NCBI RefSeq assembly: GCF_026262505.1
Contig: NC_067208.1
Location: forward strand, 18,299,962-18,363,961
Direction: 5' to 3'
Source: Trichomonas vaginalis G3
Taxonomy: Eukaryota; Parabasalia; Trichomonadida; Trichomonadidae
DNA: 64,000 nucleotides
In this document: positions 1 through 10,896 of the stretch, piece after piece
Position numbering within the stretch: position 1 is the first letter of the stretch
Layout: each line of letters begins with the position of its first letter
Notes under the pieces: generated by a model
What the model saw: the letters and a program-made list of their open reading frames with translations, nothing else
The model's database searches: none
What the model was told of the DNA's origin: nothing
Program-made: the position numbers and the translations under genes

Positions 1-662
1 TTATGCCATGATTTATAATTGTAAAGAAATAATTAAACTTCTTCTTTCACATGGTGCAAATCCCAATGAAATAATTAATGAGGAATGTACAGCTCTTTTC
101 TATTCTTTGTTCAATGATGATAAAGAAATAACTGAACTTCTTCTTTCACATGGTGCAAATGCCAATGAAAAAATGAATGATGAAAATACAGCTCTTCATT
201 TTGCCTCGATACGCGGAAATAAAGAAATAGTTGAACTTTTTCTTTTGCATGGGGCAAATATTAATGAAAAAAATTGCGATGAACTAACAGCTCTTCATCT
301 TGCAACAAACTCTGAACACAAAAAAATTGTTGAACTTCTTCTCTCCCACGGTGCAAGTATCGATGAAAAAAAATATTAACGGGCAAACACCTCTCTTTTT
401 TGCAGTTCATAACAAATCTATAGAAATAGTCGAACTTCTCCTTTCACATGGAGCCAACATTAATGCAAAAGATCTATTTGGAAACACACCCATTTTTCAA
501 GCACTATATTTTAGTGAATTAGATATGATCGAGTTTCTTATTTCACACGGTGCAAATATTAATGAAACAAATAACAATGGAGAAACACTTCTTGATTGTG
601 CAATTTCTATTAATAATGCAGAATTAATCGAATTTCTTCATTCACATAACTCAAAGAGTTAA
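1..662 (+). pseudogene. Ankyrin-repeat protein gene, 3' part, one frameshift
   Basis: This is the 3' end of a host gene that starts upstream of the window; the frame is open from base 2. It encodes about seven 33-residue ankyrin repeats, each with the signature LLLSHGAN-x-NE and repeat starts such as TALHxA. The last repeat is incomplete and ends in HSHNSKS. The reading frame changes at a run of eight A near 366-373; removing one A would keep the repeat register, so this is either a real one-base insertion or a homopolymer sequencing error. Ankyrin proteins are one of the largest families in trichomonads and mediate protein binding; no specific partner can be named. The gene ends only about 12 bases before the Polinton, so the element landed just past the stop codon. 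Confidence 0.8.
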
Positions 663-684
663 ATCTACAACAACAAAAAAAAAG

Positions 685-740
685 GTATTGGGGCTTCCAG
701 GCGCGTTGCGCCCTCTAGCCCCGAAGATGTTTAGTATAAA
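685..740. repeat. Left terminal inverted repeat of copy 1
   Basis: The stretch from GGTATTGGGGCTTCCAGG to TTTAGTATAAA matches the reverse complement of 28448-28508. It contains a two-tier hairpin at 691-723: outer stem GGGGCT/AGCCCC, inner stem GGCGC-GTT-GCGCC. The inner stem differs from the other three termini at two paired positions. Confidence 0.85.
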
Positions 741-763
741 ACCGCTTTTTAACTTCACTTAAA

Positions 764-3034
764 ATGCCACGTAAGCTACGTAAGAATATACGTAAGAGGA
801 AGAGAGCATTGAAACATCCAATAGTAAGACTAACACCACAACAACAGTTGCAACAACAAATGCTGAATGACCCCACTATGTTGCAACAAATGTCAAGCAA
901 TCCTATGCTTTTAAACCGAGTCATTGGTGCACAGAGTGGAGGTTTAAGAGCGGCACTTTTAGCGAAAATGGCAGGCTATGGTGGAGCTGCAGACGGAACA
1001 GCATATAACCCTCAAAGTCAAATGAATTTGAGTTCACTCAAAAATCAAATATCAGATGTCAAAAAGTCAAACATAGACATACAGAAGCAAATAAGTGAAA
1101 ACGAAAAGAAACTAGAATATGACAGACACACAAAGAAACTCAATGAGTTAAACGTAGAGAAAAAGAAGAAAGAAGAACAACTGAAAGAACTAAGTACAGA
1201 GGAATATGCGAAAAAAGTGTCAGAAAAAGCAGCAGAAGTAGCAAAAATGGAACAAGATGTCATAAATTTGAAAAACCATACTACTCAATATAAAGTACTG
1301 AAAGATGAAGAGATAAAACAAAAAGCCCTGAAGACATATATGGATAGCGATGAGTATAAAAAAGAAGTTGAAGCAAATGTAAAGGCAGAAAAACTTTTAC
1401 AGTTGCAAAACCAAACCGTACAGTATGAAAACTTAGCACAAGAAAGTAAAAATAACGACGCAGCCATGCAAAAGGCAATGAAAAGCGCAGAATATATAAA
1501 AGCTAACAATGACTGGTTAGATGCCCAAGCCAACGCTAAAGCAGCCCAGCTTATAGGGTCAATAAGGACAAAAATACAAGCGGATGAAGACAGTTCAAAT
1601 GAAGCTTTAACAAATGCTGACTTTAAGAACGCCTTCGAAGATCTTCATAGTAAGGTGAAACAAGTGAACGACTTCTCATCTGGAAAGAAACTGAAGTCTG
1701 AAGGTTTCGACAAAGAGTTAAGAGAAGTAGCACAAAATATGACGAAAATAACAGATGCAGCAACGAGACAGGCAGTTCAAAGTGCCTATGACGCCGTTAG
1801 AGCAACTGTTGTGAAAAGTCAAGAAAAAGAGTTACAACAGACCAAAACAGACCTAGTAAATGCTTTCTTAAAAACGAAAAGTCAGGTAGGACATTACGCT
1901 GCAGATGGAACATATGTGCCAGCTGGTGGAACTTATATACCAGCTGGTGGAACTTATATACTAGCTAGTGGAACTTATATACCACCAAACCCTCCAAGAG
2001 AAGCACCTGCACCAGGACTACCTAACACATTTACATCGTCACATGGACACAGACACAGGCATGCACCAAAACCAACACAACAACAACAACAACCAGCACA
2101 GCAACCAACAGTTCAAAACCCTGCACAACAACCAACAGTTCAAAACCCTGCACAACAACCAACAGTTCAAAACCCTGCACAACAACCACCTCCACAACCA
2201 GAGCAAGGACATAAAAGAAGTAGAGAACAAGGAAACCAAGAATTCTTAAAAATGCTTAAAGAAGACTATGGTTACCCAGATAGTATTGACTTTAGTGACA
2301 GATATAAAGAAGCTATTAGAAAGTTCAAGGATGGAAATACTGACCCGAACCTATTTAGCTTTATGGTTCAGCACCAAATGGGATATAATTTCAAACCTGG
2401 AAAATACAAGCTCGCTAAGGGATATGATTTAATAGCATATCATCCAAATGACATGACTGAATTTACTCCGAGATATTTGATGTCAGAGCTAAATGACAAT
2501 TCAACTCCCGTCATGAAACGCGTAAAAAATAGAGACGGAACGAAAGAAGAAAGGTTTATGAGTCCGGATGACTTAGAAAGGGAAGTTGTTAAAAACGGTC
2601 TCGGAATATATGAAATGCCAGCAGATGAGGTACAAGAAACTCCACAGGAAGAACTAGTTCAGATACAACCAGACATGGAAGAAATAGTTCAGCAACAACA
2701 GCTAGAAGAGCCTGAAGGAAACGAACAAGTCACTCCTTTGGAAACTAACTTCACAGAACTAGATGAAGATTTGGAACAGCCGAAAAATCTTGACCCTCAA
2801 CAAGAGTATGCGGAGAATATGGAATATTTCCAAGAGTCTAAAAAAAATTCGGCTGACATAGTAGAAGAATATCGAAAAATGTTTGCCGACATACAAAAGA
2901 CTCCAACACCAGATGAAAATATTCAGCATAGAATGGAAGCACTGAAAGAAAATGTACACAAATACAACAACCCTTTTTACTTACGAGCATTTAACGTTCA
3001 ATCTTTGATGAACTCGGTGAAAATAAAAGGTTAA
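764..3034 (+). CDS. Large coiled-coil, Pro/Gln-rich putative virion protein
   Basis: The ATG at 764 opens a 756-residue protein and lies about 24 bases inside the terminal repeat. The N-terminus is very basic (MPRKLRKNIRKRKR), as in a DNA-binding or nuclear signal. A Gln/Met-rich segment follows (about 25-60), then a long Lys/Glu coiled coil (about 85-330). Next come short tandem repeats of PAGGTYI and then QQPTVQNPA (about 380-480). An acidic, Gln-rich C-terminal third includes QEELVQIQPDMEEIVQQQQ. No enzyme motif is visible. It sits first in a block that leads into the capsid gene on the same strand, so a scaffold, core or capsid-associated structural role is the most economical inference. 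Its Polinton family name is not recognisable to me. Confidence 0.75.
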   Translation: MPRKLRKNIRKRKRALKHPIVRLTPQQQLQQQMLNDPTMLQQMSSNPMLLNRVIGAQSGGLRAALLAKMAGYGGAADGTAYNPQSQMNLSSLKNQISDVKKSNIDIQKQISENEKKLEYDRHTKKLNELNVEKKKKEEQLKELSTEEYAKKVSEKAAEVAKMEQDVINLKNHTTQYKVLKDEEIKQKALKTYMDSDEYKKEVEANVKAEKLLQLQNQTVQYENLAQESKNNDAAMQKAMKSAEYIKANNDWLDAQANAKAAQLIGSIRTKIQADEDSSNEALTNADFKNAFEDLHSKVKQVNDFSSGKKLKSEGFDKELREVAQNMTKITDAATRQAVQSAYDAVRATVVKSQEKELQQTKTDLVNAFLKTKSQVGHYAADGTYVPAGGTYIPAGGTYILASGTYIPPNPPREAPAPGLPNTFTSSHGHRHRHAPKPTQQQQQPAQQPTVQNPAQQPTVQNPAQQPTVQNPAQQPPPQPEQGHKRSREQGNQEFLKMLKEDYGYPDSIDFSDRYKEAIRKFKDGNTDPNLFSFMVQHQMGYNFKPGKYKLAKGYDLIAYHPNDMTEFTPRYLMSELNDNSTPVMKRVKNRDGTKEERFMSPDDLEREVVKNGLGIYEMPADEVQETPQEELVQIQPDMEEIVQQQQLEEPEGNEQVTPLETNFTELDEDLEQPKNLDPQQEYAENMEYFQESKKNSADIVEEYRKMFADIQKTPTPDENIQHRMEALKENVHKYNNPFYLRAFNVQSLMNSVKIKG

Positions 3035-3037
3035 ATT

Positions 3038-4127
3038 TCAAGAAAACATATAGAAATGAAACATTGTTTAAAGTTCATTCAGAACCTAGCCAAGATGGAA
3101 ACAAACCTACTTTTGTTTCTGCAGACGATGGAACTACAATGAGATGGGGTCATAAAGCTAACTCGGATAGGTGGTTCATAAACTTACAACCACAATTCCA
3201 AGAAGTTGTAGACGCAATGGAAGTCAATGGTGAACCAGATATAGCTGGTATTTTAAGCGCGGCTTTAATGCCATTGAAAGATATGAAACATGCAGATATT
3301 TTGGACCAGTATGAAATGAACATGGCTGATGGAAATATAACACCTGACGTTCTAGAACATTTATCTCAAAGAACTACACAGAACCATAGAGATGGTATAT
3401 TTGGTGAAGAGTTTAGAAAGAAAGTTAGGGAGGGAGAAGGAAGAGAACCTATTGTACATGACCTTGCAAACGAAAGTTTACAAAATGTCATAAAAACTTA
3501 CTTTGCAGACAATGACCTGAGAAGGGATGAATATTTAAGAAAACTCAAATGGACAGTACCAAATGAAATGTTAGTATTGAAAAACATGTTCCTTGACAAA
3601 ATAAAACCAACTACAGAAATAAACGACGCAAGACTGAAAGATTGGGTAAAAGCTTTCCCATTCACAAAAGATATAGTTGGTAACATGGAAAGAAAACCAG
3701 AATGGCTACAAAACATATATTTGGAAACGAGCTTATTCCATATGGACAGGCACTGTTTGAAGAGCTTGAACCGGAAACTCAGGACAGAGTCATGCAAACA
3801 ATACGCGAAGACTCAAATACAAACTATGACAAACTCTTTCTAGGATATAGGTTACCTGAGATGGGCGACCAGAGCCCAAAGGCAAAAAGGACATGGGAAA
3901 TTTACAACATACTAGGTGAACATGAGGCAAAGATGCAACAACTTGAAGCAGAGGGCAAGTTACCAAAAGCGACACCAAAGAAGAAGAGAAGAGTAGAACA
4001 AAGTGAAAGTAGTGAAGAAGTAACTTCATCTAGTGAAAGTAGTGGCAATGAAGGAAAAAGAAGAGTTAAAAACTCAGTCAGGAAGAAAGTAAAGCTTGGT
4101 CCACGTGGGTTCTATTATGACACATAA
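3038..4127 (+). pseudogene. Putative virion protein region, first copy, broken
   Basis: This region encodes a hydrophilic protein with the segments TTMRWGHKAN, WFINLQPQFQEVVDAMEV and PHGQALFEELEPET-like motifs. It ends in a Ser/Glu patch and a basic tail (RRVKNSVRKKVKLGPRG). It lies between the coiled-coil gene and the capsid gene on the same strand, so a structural or capsid-maturation role is likely. I recognise no catalytic motif. A basic C-terminus of this kind could contact DNA inside a particle. The region is broken, with a small number of breaks, and occurs a second time at 7115-8098 and once in copy 2. Confidence 0.6.
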
Positions 4128-4159
4128 ACCCAACTATTCTATATTTTTACCCATATGAA

Positions 4160-5243
4160 ATGTACGCCGCTCAGAATATAACGCAACAGTTTTGGATGCC
4201 ATGAATGGAAATGTTTCCGAATGGTATAACGAATGCGACAATGCCATTAGAAGGTCAGAAATAGTTCCTGGAACTTACGAATATACAACTGCTGTTTTCT
4301 TATGGAAACGTAGGTGAGTTTGGAGAAGGTTCTTCAACAACAGTAGATATTGCTTGCGACAGGTTCATATAATTTCTATTGACAACTCTTTCTTATACGT
4401 GGAACAAGACATTGAAATAAAACCTTCTGCCAAGTTGTCTGACAAGAAAGGTTGCAATGGAATTTTCTATGTCGGATACCAATATGCTCCAGAAGTTTTC
4501 ATGGGATATAAGATATATTCTAACTCTGACTTAGTTCAAACAGTAACATGGGCAAACTATGAATGGTTCGCTTTGAGAAACTCAGTACAACCACAAGCTA
4601 GAGAACAAACAGACCAGTATGCAACTATTGAGAAAATAAGAAGACTTGACCCTAACGTTCCAGGAGTTTATGTTGACCTTTCTGGACAAACTGCAGCAGC
4701 AGTAACCAAAGTAAAATTGAAACTTAGAGTTCCTTTGTCATCTTTCCTCATCTTCAGGTTTTTTAAGATACTTGCCAAACTGGGCAGGAAAAATTTCTAT
4801 CGAACTTACTCCAAGCAAAAATAACTTAGTCATTGCACCAACGCAAGACCCATTCACTCTTACTGTAGCTGGAACTGGTGGAGCCAAGTTCTGTGACTTT
4901 TGCAAAGACAAAGTTGACTTAGACTTTGGTTTCTCAAACCTCAACACTGAAGTAAACTATTATTTCAATGCTGCTGGAACTGCTTGGGACCCAGTTAAGT
5001 TCACATGCGAAAAGTTGAATGCAAGAGAATAGAAAGCAGACTTGCAGTCTATATGTTGGACCCAGATATTTCAAATGCTTTAGCTGCCAAATATATTGCA
5101 GTTCCACTTATGTTCCCTATACACCAAATATCTGTCAAAGACTTTGCAGGTGAAGTTGGAAACCAAAGTGCTGACCCAGGTGCAAGAACAGATATTGCCT
5201 TAACAACTGCAATGAAACATGCAGATACTATGTTTGTACTGTT
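4160..5243 (+). pseudogene. Major capsid protein region, first copy, incomplete
   Basis: This is the 5' two-thirds of the capsid gene, starting at the ATG at 4160 and ending at the duplication junction. The full-length family member is at 8130-9733. It is a fossil with several breaks and was left without its 3' end by the tandem duplication. Confidence 0.75.
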
Positions 5244-5246
5244 AGA

Positions 5247-7131
5247 CCATACTACTCAATATAAAGTACTGAAAGATGAAGAGATAAAACAAAAAGCCCT
5301 GAAGACATATATGGATAGCGATGAGTATAAAAAAGAAAGTTGAAGCAAATGTAAAGGCAGAAAAACTTTTACAGTTGCAAAACCAAACCGTACAGTATGA
5401 AAACTTAGCACAAGAAAGTAAAAAATAACGACGCAGCCATGCAAAAGGCAATGAAAAGCGCAGAATATATAAAAGCTAATAATGACTGGTTAGATGCCCA
5501 GCCAACGCCAAAGCAGCCCAACTTATAGGGTCAATAAGGACAAAAATACAAAGCGGATGAAGACAGTTCAAATGAAGCTTTAATGGAATGCTGACTTTAA
5601 GAACGCCTTCGAAGCTCTTCATAGTAAGGTGAAACTAGTGAACGACTTCTCATCTGGAAAGAAAACTGAAGTCTGAAGGTTTCGACAAAGAGTTAAGAGA
5701 AGTAGCACAAAATATGACGAAAATAACAGATGCAGCAACGAGACAGGCAGTTCAAAGTGCCTATTGACGCCGTTAGAGCAACTGTTGTGGAAAGTCAAGA
5801 AAAAGAGTTACAACAGACCAAAACAGACCTAGTAAATGCTTTCTTAAAAACGAAAAAGTCAGGTAGGACATTATGCTTGCAGATGGAACATATGTGCCAG
5901 CTGGTGGAACTTATATACCAGCTGGTGGAACTTATATACTAGCTAGTGGAACTTATATACCACCAAACCCTCCAAGAGAAGCACCTGCACCAGGACTACC
6001 TAAAACATTTACATCGTCACATGGACACAGACACAGGCATGCACCAAAACCAACACAACAACCAACAGTTCAAAATCCAGCACCACAACCAACAGTTCAA
6101 AACACTGCACCACAACCAACAGTTCAAAATCCAGCACCACAACCAACAGTTCAAATCCAGCACCACAACCAACAGTTCAAAATCCAGCACCACAACCAAC
6201 AGTTCAAAATCCAGCACCACAACCAACAGTTCAAAACCCTGCACAACAACAACCACAAACAGAGCAAGGACATAAAAGAAGTAGAGAACAAGGAAACCAA
6301 GAATTCTTAAAAATGCTTAAGGAAGACTATGGTTACCCAGATACTCTTGGACTTAGTGACAGATATAAAGAAGCTATTAGAAAGTTCAAGGAAGGAAATA
6401 CTGACCCGAACCTATTTAGCTTTATGGTTCAGCACCAAATGGGATATAATTTCAAACCTGGAAAATACAAGCTCGCTAAGGGATATGATTTAATAGCATA
6501 TCATCCAAATGACATGATGAATTTACTCCGAGATATTTGGTGTCAGAGATAAATGATAATTCAACTATCTTCATGAAACGCGTAAAAATAGAGACGGAAC
6601 GAAAGAAGAAAGGGTTTATGAATGCGGATGACTTAAATAGGGAACTTGTTAAAAAACGGTCTCGGAATATATGAAATGCCAGCAGATGAGGTACAAGAAA
6701 CTCCACAGGAAGAAGTTCAGATACAACCAGACATGGAAGAAATAGTTCAGCAACAACAGCTAGAAGAGCCTGAAGGAAACGAACAAGTCCCTCCTTTGGA
6801 AACTAACTTCACAGAACTAGATGAAGATTTGGAACAGCCGAAAAATCTTGACCCTCAACAAGAGTATGCGGAGAATATGGAATCTTTCCAAGAGTCTAAG
6901 AAAAATTCGGCTGACATAGTAGAAGAATATCGAAAAATGTTCGCCGACATACAAAAGACTCCAACATCAGATGAAAATATTCAGCATAGAATGGAAGAAC
7001 TGAAAGAAAATGTACGCAAATACAACAATCCTTTTTACTTACGACCATATAACGTTCAATCTTTGGCTGAACTCGGTGAAAATAAAAGGTTAAATTTCAA
7101 CAAAACATATAGAAATGAAACATTGTTTTAA
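5247..7131 (+). pseudogene. Second, 5'-lacking copy of the coiled-coil protein region
   Basis: This is part of the second unit of the 4-kb duplication. It repeats the coiled coil, the GGTYI repeats and an expanded, length-variant QPTVQNPAP repeat tract (about 6056-6240), followed by the acidic C-terminal third. It has no start of its own and has many breaks. The Gln/Pro repeat number differs from the first copy, which is typical of slippage in short coding repeats. Confidence 0.8.
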
Positions 7132-8098
7132 AGTTCATTCAGAACCTAACCAATATGGAAACAAACCTACTTTTGTTTCTGCAGACTATGGAACTACAAT
7201 GAGATGGGGTCATAAAGCTAATCCGGATAGGTGGTTCATAAACTTACAACCACAATTCCAAGAAGTTGTAGACGCAATGGAAGTGAATGGTGAACCAGAT
7301 GTAGCTGGTATTTTCAGCGCGGCTTTAATGCCATTGAAAGATATGAAAGATGCAGATATTTTGAACCAGTATGAAATGAACATGGCTGATGGAAATATAA
7401 CACCTGACGTTCTAGAACATTTATCTCAAAGAACTACACAGAACCATAAAGATGGTATATTTGGTGAAGAGTTTAGAAAGAAAGTTAGGGATAGAGAAGG
7501 AAGAGAACCTATTGTACATGACCTTGCAAACGAAAGTTTGCAAAATGTCATAAAAACTTACTTTGCAGACAATGAACTGAGAAGGGATGAATATTTAAGA
7601 AAACTCAAATGGACAGTACCAAATGAAATGTTAGTATTGAAAAACATGTTCCTTGACAAAATAAAACCAACTACAGAAATAAATGACGCAAGACTGAAAC
7701 GTTGGGTAAAAGCTTTCCCATTCACAAAAGATATTATTGGTAACATGGAAAGAAAACCAGAATGGCTACAAAAACATATATTTGGAAACGAGCTTATTCC
7801 ATATGGACAAGCTCTGTTTGAAGAGCTTGAACCGGAAACTCAGGAAAGAGTCATGCAAACAATACGCGAAGACTCAAATACAAACTATGACAAAATCTTT
7901 CTAGGATATAGGTTACCTGAGATGGGCGACCAGAGCCCAAAGGCAAAAAGGACATGGGAAATTTACAACATACTAGGTGAACATGAGGCAAAGATGCAAC
8001 AACTTGAAGCAGGGGGCAAGTTACCAAAAGCGACACCAAAGAAGAAGAGTAGAACAAAGTAAAGCTTGGTCCGAGTGGGTTCTATTATGATATATAAA
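7115..8098 (+). pseudogene. Putative virion protein region, second copy
   Basis: This is the duplicate of 3038-4127. It keeps a long open stretch of about 315 residues, with WFINLQPQFQEVVDAMEV and the LFEELEPET segment, but has a shorter C-terminal basic tail than the first copy. It is followed 30-odd bases later by the capsid gene start. Its role is inferred only from position in the virion block. Confidence 0.65.
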
Positions 8099-8129
8099 TC
8101 CAACTATTCTATATTTTTACCCATATGAA

Positions 8130-9733
8130 ATGTACGCCGCTCAGAATATAACGCCAACAGTTTTGGATGCCATGAACGGAAATGTTTCCGAATGGTATAA
8201 CGAATGCGACAATGCCATTAGAAGGTCAGAAATAGTTCCTGGAACTTACGAATATACAACTGCTGTTTCTTATGGAAACGTAGGTGAGTTTGGAGAAGGC
8301 TCTTCAACAACAGTAGATATTGCTTGCGACAGGTTTCATATTATTTCTATTGACAACTCATTCTTATACGTGGAACAAGACATTGAAATAAAACCTTCTG
8401 CCAAGTTGTCTGACAAGAAAGGTTGCAATGGAATTTTCTATGTCGGATACCAATATGCTCCAGAAGTTTTCATGGGATATAAGATATATTCTAACTCTGA
8501 CTTAGTTCAAACAGTAACATGGGCAAACTATGAATGGTTCGCTTTGAGAAACTCAGTACAACCACAAGCTAGAGAACAAACAGACCAGTATGCAAATATT
8601 GAGAAAATAAGAAGACTTGACCCTAACGTTCCAGGAGTTTATGTTAACCTTTCTGGTTCAGATGGAACTGCTGCCACTAAAGTAAAACTGAAACTTAGAG
8701 TTCCTTTGTCATCTTTCCTCATCTTCAGGTTTTTAAGATACTTGCCAAACTGGGCAGGAAAAATTTCTATCGAACTTACTCCAAGCAAAAATAACTTAGT
8801 CATTGCACCAACACAAGACCCATTCAGCATTACTATAGCTGGAACTGGTGGAGCCAAGTTCTGTGACTTTTGCAAAGACAAAGTTGACTTAGACTTTGGT
8901 TTCTCAAACTTCAACAATGAAGTAAACTATTATTTCAATGCTGCTGGAACTGCTTGGGACCCAGTTAAGTTCACATGCGAAAAGTTTGAATGCAAGAGAA
9001 TAGAAAGCAGACTTGCAGTCTATATGTTGGACCCAGATATTTCAAATGCTTTAGCTGCCAAATATATTGCAGTTCCACTTATGTTCCCTATACACCAAAT
9101 ATCTGTCAAAGACTTTGCAGGTGAAGTTGGAAACCAAAGTGCTGACCCAGGTGCAAGAACAGATATTGCTTTAACAACTGCAATGAAACATGCAGATACT
9201 ATGTTTGTACTGTTCAGACGAACTATAAATGACTATTCTTGTTTCTACAACCCGGTATTAAATATCATATAAACATAGATGGCAAATATTATCCAAGAGA
9301 AGAATATTCTACAGTTGAGGATATGAGGTCATACAACTTGACATTAGATGCTATGAACTTTAACAACAATTTCACAACAACCATAAACCCTGAAATGCAA
9401 AGTTCTATTATGCCATATGTGAAAGTATGGACTCATACAGGAGGTCAAAAAACTCAATATACAAATGGAGACCGTTCAAACTTTTGGCTTGGCATTCCAT
9501 TTGCTGACTCAGAAGACTTTATGGGTGGTATTTCAACTGTTGGTACAGTTCAAATACAATATACTGGTGACAGAGACGGTCCAGATGAACTGAGAGCAAA
9601 GAAGTTTACAAAACCAATAGCACTTTTCACGGAAGATGCTCTTTTGAAGATTCGTTCGATGAAACCTGCTGGGGCTCCTCAGATTGGCATAACGACAGCT
9701 TCCATCGAGCAGATTTTGGCAGCAGGTCAGTAA
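8130..9733 (+). pseudogene. Major capsid protein (double jelly-roll type), second copy with full 3' end
   Basis: The ATG at 8130 begins MYAAQNITPTVLDAMNG. The protein is beta-rich and about 530 residues long in total, including PNWAGKISIELTPSKNN and YAPEVFMGYKIYSNSD. Length, beta content and position match the double jelly-roll major capsid proteins described for Polintons, but the fold is inferred rather than shown by a signature motif. It would form the icosahedral shell of a virus-like particle. The region is broken, with about one or two breaks. It is the last gene of the structural block and converges on the minus-strand gene at 9627-10046. Confidence 0.75.
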
Positions 9734-10046
9734 GTTGTTCTTGAACTGACTTCTCTCCGTCAAATATTGACAGTACGCCAGTTTTGACATAATATTGTAT
9801 TATAAACTTACCTTTAGAAATATCTGTAAGTTTTGAAGTTATATTTTTGTCTGCTTCAAGAACTTTCACCATCTCGGTTATACCAACTTTCTTTGCTTTA
9901 TGAAAATATTTAGGTTCAGCAAAGACTGCTATTCTATAACATTTTCCATTGTTTGTGTAAAGAACTATTCTGTCAATGTATTTGTATTGTTTGTGTGTGT
10001 AAACTTTGTTCTGCTTCAATTCGAAGAGATACTCGAATACGTCCAT
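9627..10046 (-). CDS. Small unknown protein overlapping the capsid gene end
   Basis: The 139-residue frame starts at the ATG at 10046, MDVFEYLFELKQNKVYTHK. The first 100 residues look like a compact domain (DRIVLYTNNGKCYRIAVFAE, SKLTDISKGKFII). The last 35 or so are the antisense of the capsid 3' end, so the tail of one gene is used by both strands. It is divergent from 10065, with starts only about 20 bases apart, which implies a shared promoter. Copy 2 has the counterpart near 57136. No family is recognised. Confidence 0.6.
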   Translation of the reverse strand: MDVFEYLFELKQNKVYTHKQYKYIDRIVLYTNNGKCYRIAVFAEPKYFHKAKKVGITEMVKVLEADKNITSKLTDISKGKFIIQYYVKTGVLSIFDGEKSVQEQLTDLLPKSARWKLSLCQSEEPQQVSSNESSKEHLP

Positions 10047-10064
10047 CTTTTTATTCTAAGTAAA

Positions 10065-10652
10065 ATGTCATTTCCGAAAAATAGAAGCGTGAGTGTTTCA
10101 AAAGGTTTAATGGCGGTGGCAGATGTGAAGTTAAATTCACCAACTCAAACAAACAGTCAAAGTGTTGTTGTCAATGTCAAAGACAGAGATGTTGAAGTGG
10201 GGAAACCATACGAAGACGAAGATGGTATAACAATTGTTCCTGTAAAAGAACAACCAACATATCCTGAAGTTAGCAGAGACTTAAGTTCTGTTGCAGATAT
10301 TCGAAACGACTACCAACAACTGAAAGACAAACTTCAAACTCAGGAGAAGATTTGTCAAGCTTTAGGTATAATGTTAAACTTGGTCGAACACAACCCTGTA
10401 AAAGTGAACTCATATGTCATTGCACCTCATGAAGTCTTGAAAGAACTATTGAAACTTTTGACAGAGGCAGACGATATAAACATCAAAAGAAATAGAACCC
10501 GACATTAGTTTGCTGTGGTGTTTCATATAATGTCATTGACAAGATATACGTTATGAAAGGAGGTGAAACGTTGAACTTAAAGTATAGTTTCCCAGACGTC
10601 ATAAAAATATTTGACGACCACAACATTTCATTAAAATTTATTTGCTAAGTAA
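10065..10652 (+). pseudogene. Unknown protein with coiled-coil segment, slightly broken
   Basis: The ATG at 10065 opens MSFPKNRSVSVSKGLMAVAD. A low-complexity N-terminus, a VEVGKPYEDEDG acidic patch and a helix-rich part (DYQQLKDKLQTQEKICQAL) follow. Then comes a compact C-terminal half with VNSYVIAPHEVLKELLKLL. The counterpart in copy 2 is 56534-57117. It may be a scaffold or minor virion protein because it sits between capsid and helicase genes, but nothing diagnostic is seen. Confidence 0.55.
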
Positions 10653-10654
10653 AA

Positions 10655-10886
10655 ATGTCAAAACTTCTTTGAAAGATGTTTGAAGAAAAATAATATAGAC
10701 TTTATTTCATGTAAAGGACTTTACACACTTTTGAACGATATGAAAGACCCTGTTTTGTTTGTTCGTGTAGACAAAGGAAAGTTCTATGTCTTTACAAAAT
10801 ATTTGAACTTCTTAGACAGAGAACTTCAAGAAACGCCATGTGAAAGTTTAGATGAAGTTCTTCTCCACTTTCAGAAAAACTTTTAA
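10655..10886 (+). pseudogene. Small ORF found only in copy 1
   Basis: This region encodes about 70 residues with GLYTLLNDMKDPVLFVRVDKG and ends DEVLLHFQKNF. Copy 2 passes directly from the preceding gene to the following one, so this small gene is a presence/absence difference between the elements. The function is unknown. It reads as a small, compact, beta-strand-rich domain. Confidence 0.45.
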
Positions 10887-10896
10887 ATATATATAA

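Larger units (their letters stand above)
1276..9214. repeat. 4-kb tandem duplication inside copy 1
   Basis: Bases 1276-5243 are repeated at 5247-9214 (offset 3971). The unit runs from within the coiled-coil gene to within the capsid gene. At the junction near 5243-5247, capsid sequence passes directly into the coiled-coil sequence beginning ccatactactcaatataaag. Copy 2 has a single copy of this region. The second unit carries clearly more small changes than the first, so the two have drifted since the duplication. Confidence 0.93.

Noticed and set aside
691-723. tRNA or other structural RNA gene at the terminus
   Set aside because: It is a simple two-tier dyad with no tRNA arms or box sequences, and it occurs at all element ends.
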